This document shows, one piece after another, positions 1 through 43,370 of a stretch of DNA of 64,000 nt (the stretch's first letter is position 1; every line of letters starts with the position of its first letter). Below the pieces are notes generated by a model that saw only the letters and a program-made list of their open reading frames with translations, had not been told where the DNA came from and made no database searches. Source of the stretch: Stercorarius parasiticus (Eukaryota; Chordata; Aves; Charadriiformes; Stercorariidae); contig VWZL01000686.1 in NCBI GenBank assembly GCA_013396915.1, forward strand, positions 248,001 to 312,000, given 5' to 3'. Position numbers and translations under genes: made by a program.

Positions 1-2153
1 ATGCTGTTACATTTTAGACTTGTTTTTTAAGAAGGTCTTTAGACTTAATAAAACATTTGAATTAAAAGGTTTCAGTTGTGCTTAATACTTTGCAGATCTA
101 CGAAGCTTTTAACTATCTGTTTCTGCTGTGGTTTTGAAAGTATCTTTACAGCCACAATCTTGTAACCTTCAGCATCTCTCACCAGAAGACTTTAAAACAG
201 CTGTAATGCAGCTCATCTGTTAGCTAAACTAACTACAGCAAACCTGTTCTGAAGGACTAATTTAGTTTCTCATCAGTGACTATATTACAAGAATCCAGGC
301 TGCAGAGTGGGAAACTGACTATTAAGCCTAAAACCAATGTAATTGTTCAAGAGGAAAGGGAATATCCAAGCTTTCAGTTATGGTTGTTTCTACCCCCTCT
401 TGCTTGCTGTCTGACATACTACACGTGCATTTTAAAAGCAGTAAACATGATCAAACTATCAGCTTGTGTGATTTATGTCTAACTTAAGAATTGTAACTAT
501 GACAGGGTCACTGTACCTATGTATGTATTTTTCTAGTACTTAATGCAAGAAATGTGAGCAAGAGAAAGACTAAGGGATAGTTAAGAGGCAAACATTTCAA
601 CTGCCAGACGTGGTGCCTGGGAAGACGACCTTCACTGCGTTTGCATGCTCATTTTGTTATCTTACATCCCATAGTTGACTTTCCTGATTGTTTAGGTGTT
701 CCTTACAACCTTCAGTCTGTTTTGCAATCAGGCATTAGGTTGTGAGAACCTTGCTGCCTTTTAGAGAACCTACAGGAAATAATGGGGTACTGTCAGGCTA
801 TATTATCATGCTAATACTCCTACTCTTACACAGGAATCTCTGTTTTACTGTGAAGAACCATAAGAGTATTCTGAGGCTTTCAAAAGCATTCACAATGCAA
901 ACAAAATGTATATTTCTTCATCTTGCCAGATGCCAATCAGAGCATCCACCACCACATTAAAAAATAACTCTTGTGGAATGACATTAATGCATAGAAATGC
1001 AAAACGAGCTCCTTTAGTCAGTCCTGTTTATGCTCTGCCTCTCTTGTCCCAAAGGGTACCTTGGGACTTAAGTCTGTTTTTGCTAGTGGCTCTTAAGCAT
1101 TCACAGTGTGTGCCCAATGCTTGTATGGGAAAATAGTTCAGCCCAGGCAGTCTGGTGGGTCTCATCTTCTACACACGCAAAATCAAACATCCCCGAGAAG
1201 TAGATCTCAAAGTAAATCTGATTTTGGAATAGCAAAGTACTGAACTTGCAGAGAGGCTGGTAAATATTTGGAAAAACATTTCTTACACGAAACAGCAGCT
1301 GCATGTGAAAACACTCCTACATTAAATATGTACAGTAACGGGTCATGCAAAGCGCAACTGAAATGGTTGTGCAAATGAAAAAGTGGTATTAACTTTATTG
1401 ACACTTTTCTGAGTGTTTCTCTTAACTCATGCACAGTTTAATCAAATGACCTAAATTCTGTTCTGGATTTTGCTCTACTCATTAGGGAAGCTAAAGTCAT
1501 GTTCTCTTGTCCTCAAACCAGTTTTTGCTGAGAATGAGATTAGTCCTTTGTGATATTGCAGTATCCGAGCTCAGGTGAGCATAAATACTAAGCTTTAAGG
1601 AGGCATGTTTGATAGTATAAACCACTGTGCTTAAAACATCAACTTCTCAGCATTTTGTGCCTGTTCAAGTGAAGAATAAACTTGAAGTATCTCCAGAAAT
1701 GCTTCCACACGAAGGAGACATTCAGACATCTCTTTGATTTATTAAAGTATTAGCATTTAATTATATCTGTACCTGTAAAAGCCTAGTTTTACTTAGCACT
1801 TTGTCCTGGACAATTACATACATGTTTTGAGCAGAGATGCAGAAAGCTGGACTAGAATGGGCTTGAGCAGCTATCTGCTGTCTCAGCCTTGGTGCAGGTC
1901 AGCAGCACCATTCTTGAAAATCTCCTGAGAGAGAGAGATTGAGTAACCTTCCTAGATAAAGCTATTCAGTATCTGAGGGGTTTTTTTTAATTATAAAGAT
2001 TCTTTCTAATGTTTAATGTTGACTTCCTTAGCTGAAATTCTCACTGATTGCTTCTGTTAATAGGCATTCGTAAGACTAGAAATATGGGATTATTTGTTCC
2101 TTACCATGCTTGAACTGGATGAGTGATGTCTTGACTGCCTTACACTGAACCCA

Positions 2154-2555
2154 GATCACAGAATAATTGAGGTTGGAAGGAATTTGTAGAGAATGTGAAC
2201 TCCAGCCCTGTGGCTCAGAGCAGGGTCAACCAGAGCAGGTTGCTCAGGAGCATGGATAGAGAGTACAATCTCTACCCACTGTTGCAGCATTTGACTACCT
2301 GCATAAAAAAAACCAACCCTCTTTCTTAGGTTTAAATTTAATTTCCTGTGTTTCAGTTGGGTCCTTTTGGCCTTTTGCTGAGAAGAGTCTGGCTTTGTCG
2401 TCTTCCTCCAGTCCAGTACCTATATACACAATGAGATTTCCCTCTGCACCGTGTTTTCCCTAGGCTGAACACACCCACAGCTCTTTCGGCCTCCCCTTGT
2501 ATCACAAGCACTCCGGTCCCTTAATCATCTTCATTATCCTTTACTGTACTCACCT
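2154..2555 (-). mobile_element. CR1 LINE 3' fragment, old copy
   Basis: Reads as the reverse complement of a CR1 3' end. It starts GATCACAGAATAATTGAGG and TTGGAAGGAA, then CAGAGCAGGTTGCTCAGG, a central part with TTTCCTGTGTTTCAGT, and ends with AGGCTGAACA and GTCCCTTAATCATCTTC. The frame is broken throughout and divergence is high, so it is an ancient, inactive, 5'-truncated insertion. Confidence 0.85.
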
Positions 2556-4459
2556 GGGTATGTATGGGCCGCTTTAACAGAGCCTTAACATACCAAATTA
2601 AAAATGTGTACAATTGTCCATCTAAATGAAGGATAGTATTGTAAATGAAAAGCATTGACCACTGGGTTTGCCAGACAATGTCTCAGAGTCATATGTTGTG
2701 AAGTAAATACCATCTTAACCTTTCAGTGGTCTAGTAAACAAATGTACTTTGGACTACTGAAAAGGCTGGACAGGAAGCTGCCTTGTGCCCGAAGTCCTGC
2801 TGCTTTCTGCTGTGAATCCAGCTCAATCTAAGATAGCTTCTGGTTTCTATTTTATTATAGAAAAATTAAAAAAACCTACCATAGAAACACGTAGCCGGAG
2901 GGTATGACATGAGGGTAAGATTTGTCAGAGGATATGTTTGTGAAAGCATAGGTAGCTTTGCTATCTCAATCTGCAAGGTACAACAGGATGCTTTGCTCTA
3001 GGTATCTGCAGTAAAAACTATAGAGTGATGGTTCTTGGCTCCAGAAGTATATACACACATATTCAAAGTGTCCAGATTCTAGCTATTGTGGTAGAATGTC
3101 TCTAGCAAATTTCAGCTGTCTAAATTGGTTTCTGTAATCCAAGGGCTGGCACGCTGCCTGTATCCCACCTTTCCTATTTGCCAGCTAGTTAATGCACAAA
3201 CAGTATCCTTGCATGTACCATCACCTATTTGGATAGACTGGTATGCTCTACTTCTCCCGGAGAGAAAGCGGTCTATTTCAGAATAAATGACCTGTTCCGT
3301 GCAGACTACTAGACTTGATGGAATACTTAAGGCCAAGGTGTTTTGTAATCTTTAAATAAGTCCAGAGATGCTAGAGCAATAAAAGCACATGACAGCTTGG
3401 ATTCATTAACTTGTTTGCTGCATTGCTAACGAGTGATGGATTAACAGCTTAAAGGACTGGCTTGCATTCAGTGTAGTTTAGCTTTGTGCCTTTGATATCT
3501 GACTTCACCTTGATATCGTATGATTTGTCAGTCACTTTGTGACTGAATGATATTTAGCTTGCAAATATTATGATCTCCCATTACTGCCAGGCTTTTGTTT
3601 GTTCTTGTGCTTTGCCAAGTTAAACCAGCTGAAAGTGCGGTAAGACTCAGGTTAGAGGCTCTAAGGAGAGTTTTTAGATCTGCAGGTTCCAGAGATCAGA
3701 CCTAAGGTGCTTGGCTTACAAATGTTTTTTGAGGGGTGCTGAACTGAGTATCCTGCAACTGAGGTGTCTAGTCTGATGTTTCAGATGGTTCAGGAGCAGC
3801 CACCTCTGTGCTTGCAGAATGTACTTGGGAGGTAGTAGCAGTGGTGCATGAAATCTTTCAATCTCACCACACGTAAAACAAACTTAAGTTACCTTAGTAA
3901 TGGGGTATAAATCTTTCTACTAAATGATTTCCCTATAAAACATCTTTGAAATAAGCCTGTTTTATTGAGCATAAGAAGGTGGTGTATTAATGATTGCATT
4001 TGTTTATTTAAACCATATGAGTGAAAATGTAATTCAGAAGTCACTTTGATATGACACTGTGTGGAGCACTTCATAGCAGTGTACTCATTCAGTGTACTCG
4101 CCAGAGCAGAGAACTTGTGATGTGTTAAGAATGCAAGGTTAGTGAAGTGGTCAGTTTTATATGATCCAACAACAAATAATTTCCTTTTCATGTTTTTTCT
4201 GAATATTTGCAAAAATCTCATGATTTTTGGGCGGGTCTGTGCCCCCTTCTTGTGAACAAGATATTCCTCTGTCCTTATCTGTAGTAACAGTGAAGTGGGA
4301 GTGCACTGCTGGTGAAGTTTTACTGGAAATGTATTTTCAGGTTTTAGAGTGTGCTTAATGTGAACTGCTCAGGCCTTCTCTGCTTATCATAAAGAAAGCA
4401 GAAAAGCTTAAATGAAAATGTTGCAAGCACTAATGAAGCCCATAAACAATGTTTTATTT

Positions 4460-4520
4460 AAAAAAAAAAAACCGAACCCAAACAAAAACAGCCAAAAAAG
4501 AAAAACCACAACCTAACAAA
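4460..4520 (+). repeat. A/C-rich, almost G-free tract
   Basis: A run of about a dozen A followed by A-rich sequence with scattered C (ACCGAACCCAAACAAAAACA and onward). It is low-complexity and resembles the tracts at 7045, 21997, 29723 and 48974. Confidence 0.7.
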
Positions 4521-5691
4521 GCCAAGTATTCTGCTTTGGCATTGTGTTGGGCAAGATGATCCTTTTTGAATTACTGAGATTACATAACTAGCTTAGAAGA
4601 TTTGGTTAATCATTTTACTTAAGGATTTTGTCATAGATTCTTACAAACAGAAGTAGGCTCAAAACCTCCATTACATCATGTTCAGTTTTCAACTTGCAGA
4701 AGCCGCTGTTTTAACCTGTTAACTGAATATAGACAGAAACGTTTGTGTCTGAATGTCTGTAAATGATGATTCCTCTTCATGGGACTTTCTCTATTAATGA
4801 TAATTAGAAGGGACTGGAGCAGCTCCAGGAGTTTAGTTCTTGGTCACTGTTTTTTTGTTTAACTTCAGTACTAGTTGTGATGCAGTAAGTGACTGGAGAT
4901 TGCTATGTGTCTATAGGCTCAGTCCTTGCCTCTGATCACTGAGTACAGTAACTATACGTGTTTGCTGCACCTTGTCCGTTAACTGCATTCTTTGTAGGAT
5001 CTTGAAGGCAATTCTAAAACCATCCTAACAGTTGATTCTTTGGTTTTATGCCTCATAAGAGAAAGAACTGGCTATAGAAACTGTTTCTCTCAGGACTCAC
5101 ACAGCTGCTGCTTCACTTGGTTTTGTTCCCGAGGATAAATGAAGTCTTCAGTTTCATCAGAGCTATCGTTTGTTTCAGGGATAACGTTAGTTTTTACAGC
5201 ATAATCAAATATGCAAACAAAATGTTCTTTCTGCTTGTGGTGCAATGAAGATGAGAGGGAGGTCAGGATGGGTACCTTATGAGGACTTGTTTTATTTCCA
5301 GAGAAGAAAATACTTTTAGCCACTACACAGCCTCTGTGAGGCTTCAGCTTCTGTGTGGCGTGAAGCTTCTGTGAACTGGTAAGAGGTTAAAGCTTAAAGT
5401 ACCTCATGATGGTGAAGCCAGTTATGCCAAGTATTCCCCATTCCACAGGAGCTGTGTTATATGAAAATATTTATCAGAATTGTCAGGTAACTATAAAAGA
5501 AGGAACAGAGAGTAGAGTTTCATTACCCAGCAGCTTTTTCTTACTTTTTCCCATTCTTTTGGAGGGGAGGGTGTGAGAATAATGGGTTGGACACTGGGAT
5601 TGGCTGAAATACTAATTGAGTTTCCTAGTGCTAATAATTTGAGAGAAATAATTTTGTTTCAGGGTTGTTGCTTGCTGTGTAATCCATTTAA

Positions 5692-35073
<29,382 letters not shown>

Positions 35074-35464
35074 TACCATGGGGTGACTACCATGAGTGGA
35101 AGACAGGACTAATGGAGAAGCATGTGAATTTTTGTTTTTTGTTCCTGCCCAAAAGTTCATGGTAATTTTTCAACCCTTGAATCAACAGGGGAACTAAAAA
35201 TCCACCGGACTGGAAGAAGAGCAAGCGGTGGTAAGAAGTGTTTGGCCACTAGCTCCTCTTGCTGGTGGCAGGGGCTAGAGAACAGATAGTGCAGTTTCAT
35301 CCCACAAAGAACTAGTTTGCATAGAAGGAGGCAAAAAAAAAAAAATATTGAATTTTAGAGGAAGGAAATAGCCCCTTTTAAAAAGATTGTGGAGTTTGTC
35401 AGCATTCATCTAACATTCACTTGGAGAAACGAGAATGAGTGCACATTGTATTGTACTTCTTGGC

Positions 35465-35470
35465 AATAAA
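35465..35470 (+). terminator. SIK2: Possible proximal poly(A) signal AATAAA
   Basis: A canonical AATAAA about 390 bases after the SIK2 stop, followed by T-rich sequence. Its use would give a short 3' UTR isoform. Two further hexamers (37356-37361 and 37723-37728) are alternatives, so I cannot rank them by sequence alone. Confidence 0.35.
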
Positions 35471-38114
35471 AGCAATAGTTTTCATTGAAATTCAGGGTAG
35501 ATTTGGGTCTGTGCTGATGGCAACTGGAATACTCTCAAAACAATAGCGCAAGGTGGAATTAAAGGAAAGTTACACTTTGGCATCCAATTGCTGGTTAAGC
35601 TACTGATCTGGAACTACTCCATGGTAAGTCTCTGAGATCACCAGGCATCTCAGACAGCTGCCACTTCCTCCTCCTAGCAAGCAAACAGTATTTCTCAAGC
35701 CTGCCAAGGAACTTTTAATGGTCCGCTAAGGGAAGCTTTTGGATCTCTGCTAAGTGACATCTTTACTTTGTCAAAAGATACCTGGAACCGACACAGGCCA
35801 CCACAGTGGTTTGTACAGACCTCTGGGTGGGAATCAGAATACTAAAGGATAAAGCCTTAGCTAACAGAGATAGAAGGTAAGAAGTACGATGAGAAAAATC
35901 AAGAGCTGCAAACAATAGCATTAAAAAAACAATAATAATAATCCACCTGGGTGGCTTTTGAAATCAACCGTCTTTGCAGGGAGGCCTTTGTGGAGGGCTC
36001 TGTCTTGGAGAAGTTCCAATCACTGGAAAGGATCCATCTGTCCTTCTGTTGCATTTTAAAAACAAGCAAACAAACTGTGTTTTGAATTTGCAGTATGTGT
36101 TGCTGGTGGTTTATTGAGCTTTGTATATTTGGACAATTATTTAGGGTTTTAGAACTTAAGGATAAAAACAATGAGCTTAAAAAAACCCCTGTGAAGTGAT
36201 AGTGCTGTGCCTTTTTCAGTTCTTTATCAGCCTATATGCTTTTTTCTGAAGAAAGTAGACAATACCCCATTTATATCCTTGCTAGAGCCAAAGTCCCTTC
36301 AGAGCACACGTTCCACCATGTGGAACATAATGTTTAACTTTCTTAGTGTTTTGATTGCTCGTGTATATGTAACATTGAAAGTATTACAGCAATATTTAGC
36401 ATCACAAACTGTTGATGTATCAACCATTTCAAGAAATACTAAACTCAACAAGCAGTTGCGTCTCCAGAACTTTCAGTCATGAAATGCGAGTCATAGGAGG
36501 ACTGTTTAGGAATCTGCAGGAAGTTTAGATCTCTAGTTTGGGTTCTGTCTTTAGCCTTTAAGTATTGTGGGACATTACAGGATGACAGGCAAACAAGGCT
36601 GACAGCTAGACAGTTCAGCCCTTTTCTGAGCAAACATTAAGCACAACTGCAGACTCATTAAAGCACAAAGAACGGCAGAGAAACAGTGATCACATATGTA
36701 GAAAGCACCACTGTTTGCTGGAAAGTTTGGTGAGCTAAGGTCTTTGATACTAAAAATGAGGGTGTAGAAAGGTGGATAATCAGCCAGTATTTATAGCAAT
36801 AAGACTGCATTTAAGCGTGGAATAGTAGGACTTTAGTCACTGCATTGTAGGCTGTGTGAAGGAGGGAAGGGTTTAAAAACTGACGGAAGGCACCTTGCTT
36901 CCTGTATACTACAGCTAGAGAGGCAGCTCCTGTTGCTATGTAGCCTGCTCTGATACTGGTCCAGTTGTGCAGCTGGACTCAGTCCATAAGTGCTCAGCTT
37001 CTACCTCTGATATTAGTGATTCTCAAGGCATCAGCAAAGGAGAGTTTAAAGAACAGGGATCACATTCATACACTACCTACGTGATGCAAGATTAAGAGGG
37101 CTAGAAAGCTCCATTTTAAATAGCTGAGATATAGAAAAGATTTTTGTGTGGTTTCCCTTCAAAAGGAAACTCATCTGACACACTAAGTAGCTATGGAACA
37201 CAGAAGCCCCTATGACACCTTAGGTGACTAACAAAGGGAAGGGAAATAGCTTGACAAACACTGCGGAGTAACAGGCCAGGCATCTCACTACTGGGGAAAA
37301 AAAATAGGCAACACAGAGTCCCGTCCTTTCATTCCTTCTCTGTACCCCACAGCATAATAAACACTTTCTAGAATTTTAATATCTGACCAAGCACTCAAGG
37401 AACTATGCAGTGAAGACTGCTAACGGGACACACAACACCTACAGAGACAGGCTTAGTTCTGCTCCAGGAGCTGGGTTACTGCCGTAACTATAACCACTTC
37501 CTTCCCCATGCAACTCCAGGATACTGTACGTTTTGGGACTCTAAGATAAAAATAGTTCTGTTCTTCAGCGCTGCAATTCATTTATCAGGATGTGCCAACT
37601 AGTCTAAGCTCATTTGAGCTTTGCAGTGCTGGTAAGGGGGAAGCTACAGTGTTTTTTAATGTAGTTTAGACTGACTCTTCCCCTCAATTAACATTTCATG
37701 TAATTTCCTTTAAGCCAATTAGAATAAAAGGCTTCTAACGCCTTCTAATAAGGCAGAGTATCCATTGGGTACCACTTTGTACTACTTTGAAGTGGGTTTT
37801 TTGTTCAAATCTGTTATGTCTAACTGTGTACACTACTGTTAGAGTAATTATTAGCTTTATTATCTCGTATTACAGACTCCTTTGAAGAGACTTCGGTGTG
37901 ATGTATATGGGGTAAAAATTTCATATGGAGAAAAGTGCAATATGTGTGTGTGGTACATTCTTTAATGTATTTTTTTAAGGAGTTAGAGGGTTTAGTCTCT
38001 GCTTTGGGATAAATGCACTAGTTTTGTGAGCTCCAGTTTGGCAAGTTCATCTGTAGTATTTACATGTAACTGATATGCTGGACTCTGTAAAGCAATTACA
38101 GTGTATTAATACAA

Positions 38115-38120
38115 AATAAA
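38115..38120 (+). terminator. SIK2: Distal poly(A) signal AATAAA of SIK2
   Basis: A canonical hexamer in a context of TATTAATACAAAATAAAG. A T/G-containing stretch (TGTGCATTTGATTTTT) follows within 30 bases, as expected downstream of a cleavage site. It is the last AATAAA before the sequence changes character. Confidence 0.65.
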
Positions 38121-38135
38121 GAATATGTGCATTTG

Positions 38136-41100
38136 ATTTTTAAATATCTAGTGAGCTAAAGCAGCCCCTGCCCCTGTGTTCTTAGCAGCCTCTTTATGTA
38201 TTACATTGAGGTTAAAAAAAAGAAAATGAAAGTCTACTGCAAATGCTGGATTTTCTAGACTAAAGTTTGCTTCCTCTCATTTTGACATACTTAGGGTACT
38301 AGCTTCCACTGACTTTTGAAGGCAAATATGAATGGACAAAGCATCCTAATAGCTTCAACAAAAGAGCTCCATTTCTTTACTGTCTGCTATACTATGGAAT
38401 GTCAAACACTTCAGGAGCATGCCTCCAACTCGGGCAAGCTCATCTGTCAGTGGTGTATCACCTTGACTTTGAAAGAGGAAAGTTATTCTCAAAAGTGCTA
38501 TCGGTTTTGACATTTTTACACACTAATCAGTATACACTGTCCGACGTGTGACACAAAAGCAGTTTAATGCTGATCGTATAATGCTAGACCCTAGGAACAG
38601 CGTGTGAAGGGAATGGGAGGGACTCTATCACAATTTCCTTAGGAACATAATCACAGCATGCCATCATGTCATCCCATGCTCCACTGAGAAGTACCAGCCT
38701 CGATTTGACCAGAAAAAGCACTTACAGAGGGAGCTGCTTGGGCTCAGAATTAGTACCTCACAGAAAGACATGAGTTTTTTCTTTTAGGCATCATAGTGGA
38801 ACAGTTTCCCTGAGACTCCAAAGTTACTATGAAATTTCTTGAGGTTAGATTTTTTTTTTGTCTGTCTCCTGTTACATCAAGTGCAATTAAGAAGAGATTG
38901 TGACCACAAGAAAGATCTGCTTACCTGCTATTCTAACTTTACACATTATCTTTAGCTGTAAAAACATTCCTTCTCTGTACGTTCTCTACAGTGTTTGAGC
39001 AGCTCTGCAATGCAAAGCAGTTTGGGACAAGATGGGGGAACCTCAAAAAATTAAATCAACTCTTTTCTGGGAAAAACAGAACTCCTCAATTTCTCACTAA
39101 AAGAAGAAGACCCAATTAAAAACACTGTCTTAAACTCTTTAAATTATGTCTCCTTTCTCTGTAGAGAAAAAGGCCACAAAAAAAATAGGGTATGTCCCTG
39201 TTACAGCCATTCTGGATAGCATAGGAGCAGTTGTTAGGGAACTGAGAGCAGGTCTTTTAGAGTTACTTACATGGTCTGGACCACAAATACTTTCCACTGA
39301 TTTAATTCTTCATAAAAAAAACAATTGGATTAGTCCAATCTAATGCTATAGATGTGATAATACCATGCAGTGTCGCTTACAATGGTTGTATTTCCATAGG
39401 TGTACAGTACTGTATTGGTTGGCAATAGGTGTCGGTACCACATGGGGATTTTACTGACTGTTCTAAATTAAGAGAGTTTTGGAAAGCTACTCATGCAACA
39501 GTAAATTACAACTAGGTCCTACTGAGCTAGTTATGCTACCAACTGCCACGAGTCTGCATTTCTGCAGTCCACATACATACGCGCAGAGTGTAAGGCAGAC
39601 CAGAGAATCAAGGCACTGCATGGGACACTGCACTCTTTTGTAGAGACTAGAAAACTTCATGCCACAAGATTGTTACAGTACCTTTCACTTTCATTAACAG
39701 AAGACTCATTCAAAATTACTTAAGATGAGATCAAAAACCATTAGGCAAAGTTGGAGAAAACTTCTATTCTGTGGAATTAAAACCAATAAATTACGCATGT
39801 TTTCTGTTCCCCCCCTTCTCTGCTCAGACAGCGAGTTTGAATTGGCCTGTAAGAGACCTCCTGAGAACAAAAGCCCCACTCCCAAGAATAGAACAAGACA
39901 GATACTCATGAATTGCATCCTGTTAACCACTTTCATTAAAACCTTTTACCCTGATCTGGGGTCTAATAGGCTTACTTTGACTAAGCCTAAGACAATCTAG
40001 GACTTTCTTCTTAGAAGAGAGGCTTCTTTCCTCTAGAACTATAAGCAACAGCAGTGAAAAAATCATCTTACTATGTTGCTTGAAGCACGACACTACTGTC
40101 CTGTTGAGGGTGAAAACTGAAAGTGAACCACATCTGTTCTCTGGTAATTTAGGCAGGAAGTTTACATTCACAGAGAGAATGGGCAACTCCAGACGAGGCT
40201 CTGTGAAAAAGCAAAATCCATGCTCTTCATAGAGGGAGTGTCAGAGACCAGAAAATAACTAGCAAACATAGGGAAAACATTATAGTTCTTCCGTAGGACT
40301 GCAACAATTACATGACACAAAAGGTCATGATATGTGTGTCTATGTGAAAAATATCTCGATAGCTCTTTTCTCAACATGACTAGCACCACTCTTGTGATCC
40401 TTAGCGTTTATTGAACCCTTCCTATTGGAAGTGTGATGCTCACAGATGTCAAGTAAAAATTAGTGTTGTACCCAGCAGATTCACCTGTCCTCCCACACAT
40501 AAACTGCTGTCCCTATTGCATTCGTGCAGTGACCTCAGCTACAACTGGCCATGAACAGCTTGCAGCTGCGCAGTTAGTATGACGCACTGGGACACAAAAC
40601 CCTTTGCTACAGAATTAGTAGCTTGATTTGTAACAGTACCAACCAACTGACTGATCATCTTCCACATTCCCGTGAATCAGACGTGCCAAGAAGCCTTTAG
40701 ACTACACACCTGGACAGGACACCAGTAATGCTGTGCTTTAACTCTACACATTCGACGTTTCTCTCATGGCTGCTTTCCCACAGCAGCTCCTCTGCTGACT
40801 CTTAAAACTCCTGATACAGTCTTGGGCAATGATCCAAGCAAGAAGGGTGAAGCACTGTATCTGCCTGCATGCCGTGCTTAACCAGAGACGTCAGCCAGAG
40901 ATCACAGGATGACTCAAGCTGCACAGAGACAGGGACTGTTAGTCACTCCTCCCTTCTCCAACAGCACCGCAAACAGGCTACATACAGGACAGGAAAAAAG
41001 AATACAAATGCACTTCCCGTACAGACATAGTCTTTCACTGCTAGCAGTCAAAGCAAAGCCAGAGAAGGTCACACCATAAGGGGTTACCTCAACTAACCTT

Positions 41101-43094
41101 ACAAGCTGTCTGGAAGACGCTCCCCTCCCATTCCCCCACCCCGAGAGGCAAAGGCTAAGCCCTCCTTATCCCAGTGGAGACAAGAGAAAGCCCTCCCCCT
41201 CACTGGGATAAATTCTGACTTACAGACTAGGTCAGAGCCTTTAAATCCCTTGCAGCGTTGCAGAGCACAGCATTTCTCTGCTGGGCCTCAGGCCAGCAGA
41301 GCTTTCCTTTTCAGTGTTATCTGGCTGACAGTGCTCGTTTAAGTCCCTGGCAGATGGATCAGCAGCAAGGTTGTCACAGGAACACAATACACATGAGGTA
41401 GAAGCCGACTATCAGCACAGTTTATGCATGGGGTGAAAGCAGAACACATAGACATCTCTTCTGGTGATTAGGCTTTTACAATCCGACTGTAGCTTTAAAA
41501 CTGTCTGCATTCAGTGCATAACATCTCTATGGACGTGAGCTTCAGCCTCTGATCACCTTGCACCAGAGTCCTAAACACATTCAGGATAAGCCTTGGAAAG
41601 ATTCATCCCCAAGTCCTTTTGGTATAGAGCAAACCAAAGGGAAGATGCGGGGGGAAGATTAGCTGAAGGAAGAGTGGAGAGAAAGCCCGTAAAAGAACTG
41701 GTGCATTAGAAAGAGGGAAAAGGCAAGCGCCTAGGAGAGGGCTGCAGGACTAGATAGCCCCAGACAGCAAATACTCTCAATGACAGCTCAAAGACACAAA
41801 CCCCCACCCACACTGTAAAAACCTGATCCCTTTGCACATACAGAGCAGGAAGGACTTCTGCAGGCCAGAACGCAGACATACCGCCAGAAAAGCTCCAACA
41901 GTGGTACAGCCAACAGCTGTAGTCTTGCAAGGCTTCAGCTAATCTAGACACTGTTCCTCTTAGTACAGGCAGATTTGCATATTTGGATAGGTAAACAGCA
42001 ACAAGGCTACATGCGTTTACCAGGAGCTATACTGGCTTGGGCACTGGAAGGACGCACCTACCCGGCTGCAAAGCAGAGTTGGCCAATTTCCTGATAGAAG
42101 AGCAGGTTTCCCTGATGAAGAAAAACTCTCCCCTTCCCTCCCCAGCTCTCCCTGCTGAGATGTTACCTCAGGATTATCTGAAACATCATAGCCAAGCTGC
42201 AGAGCTCTGCATCATCCTCAAACAGCATTGCCCAGTCCTTTGCTGCCCAGGGGAATACTCCACATCACAGCCATGCTTCTTCCCAGCTTGTGTCGAGCCC
42301 TCCACCACCTGCATACAAAGACTGCACACAACACCCATGCTGGTTTGCACTTCGCTTACATGTTAGGGAATCGTGACACTTGGAGCCAAACATTATAGCA
42401 CTGACAGGAGTCATCTCTTTTACAGCAACAACCAGCGCGGGACTGTTTGCATGCAAATATGAGATAGTTCCTTTCCAAATACAAGATGATAGCTCCTCCC
42501 AAGAGGCAGACTTTCTCCCACAGCAAAACATCAGGCCCATAAAAGCAAGCTCTGAAATAATAAATGCTTCACCATCTCCTGTTCTTGACAGGACCAATAC
42601 CCTGCAGCCCAAACAAGTTTCATACCTACTGCTGAGCATACCTTCATCTAGCCCTTGTGCAGTGGCAAATGCAATCAACAGAGCAGAGCTTGAAGTTGAA
42701 GAGCAGTATGCAAGTCAGGCTAAGCCAGTGCAAGCCACTGTCTAAGGCCATGAGAGAGACTTTGGAGCTTTTATCTCCTGATTGACCTATCCCTTTTTCA
42801 TTGGGACCACATGATTTTTAGATTCAGTTCTTCTCCTTTGCCCCTTCTCAACTCAGCCTCCAGGAGATGATGGGACTATTCCCCTCCTGCTGCCCACTGT
42901 CTAGAGAAGCGTGACATAAAGGCTGATGTGAATGGAGAATGAATGGGAACATCCAGGTGTGAAAGCACCGAAAGGAACAAAGTGTGGGAGAAGGGCTTTA
43001 AGAATAGCAGGTGTAGGTGGCATCTAGATAACAGGACATTCAGATCCCAGCACATGGTGAGTTAATCTTGACAGCTCACAGAATAAGTGGGGGG
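38136..43094. other. Intergenic DNA downstream of SIK2, no gene seen
   Basis: The reading frames found here are short and unlike any family I know, and donor-like sites I checked (for example the minus-strand one at 38931) are preceded by frames with early stops. No mobile element recognised. A minus-strand neighbour transcript with a long 3' UTR could lie here, but nothing in the sequence demonstrates it. Confidence 0.6.
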
Positions 43095-43370
43095 TAGAGG
43101 AGTGAAGCAGATTGAGAGACTGATCCCTGTTAGCTCCTGAAGGGTTCAAAAGGTACATCCAAACACAGCATCTCGCCACCAATCTAAGAAGAACCCAGGA
43201 GACATAAGAGGATGCCATAGGCATCACCTCTGTCTTCCACCTCCATCATTGAAAGGAATCTGACCAGATCATGTGGATACACACATTTTGTTGCCTGAAA
43301 GCACGTGGGCATGAGTGTGCAAGTGAGATCAAGTTTATTTTAAAGTGAAAACACATTTTCCCCTCTTTTA
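43095..43370. repeat. Unclassified repeat, copy A
   Basis: Aligns by eye with 46215-46490 in the same orientation along its whole length: ATTGAGAGACTGATCC, GCTCCTGAAGGGTTCA, ACATCCAAA, CGCCACCAA, GGATGCC, CATGTGGATAC, CACGTGGGCATGAGTGTG and TTTATTTTAAA all have counterparts in order. Identity is roughly two thirds. I cannot assign a family. An old solo LTR, a DNA transposon or a local duplication are all possible. Confidence 0.6.

Larger units (their letters stand above)
35074..38135 (+). other. SIK2: SIK2 3' untranslated region (end inferred)
   Basis: About 3.05 kb from the TAA stop to the last good polyadenylation signal. No open frame of note and no recognisable repeat is seen. The segment is AT-rich and contains ATTTA-type stretches, short A runs and several AATAAA hexamers (35465, 37356, 37723, 38115). 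The 3' boundary is inferred from the distal hexamer; transcript data would fix it. Confidence 0.7.

Noticed and set aside
38931..39060. Strong minus-strand donor-like site (GCAG|GTAAGC) downstream of SIK2
   Set aside because: Frames leading into it contain stops within about 20 codons and show no known protein, so there is no support for a coding exon.
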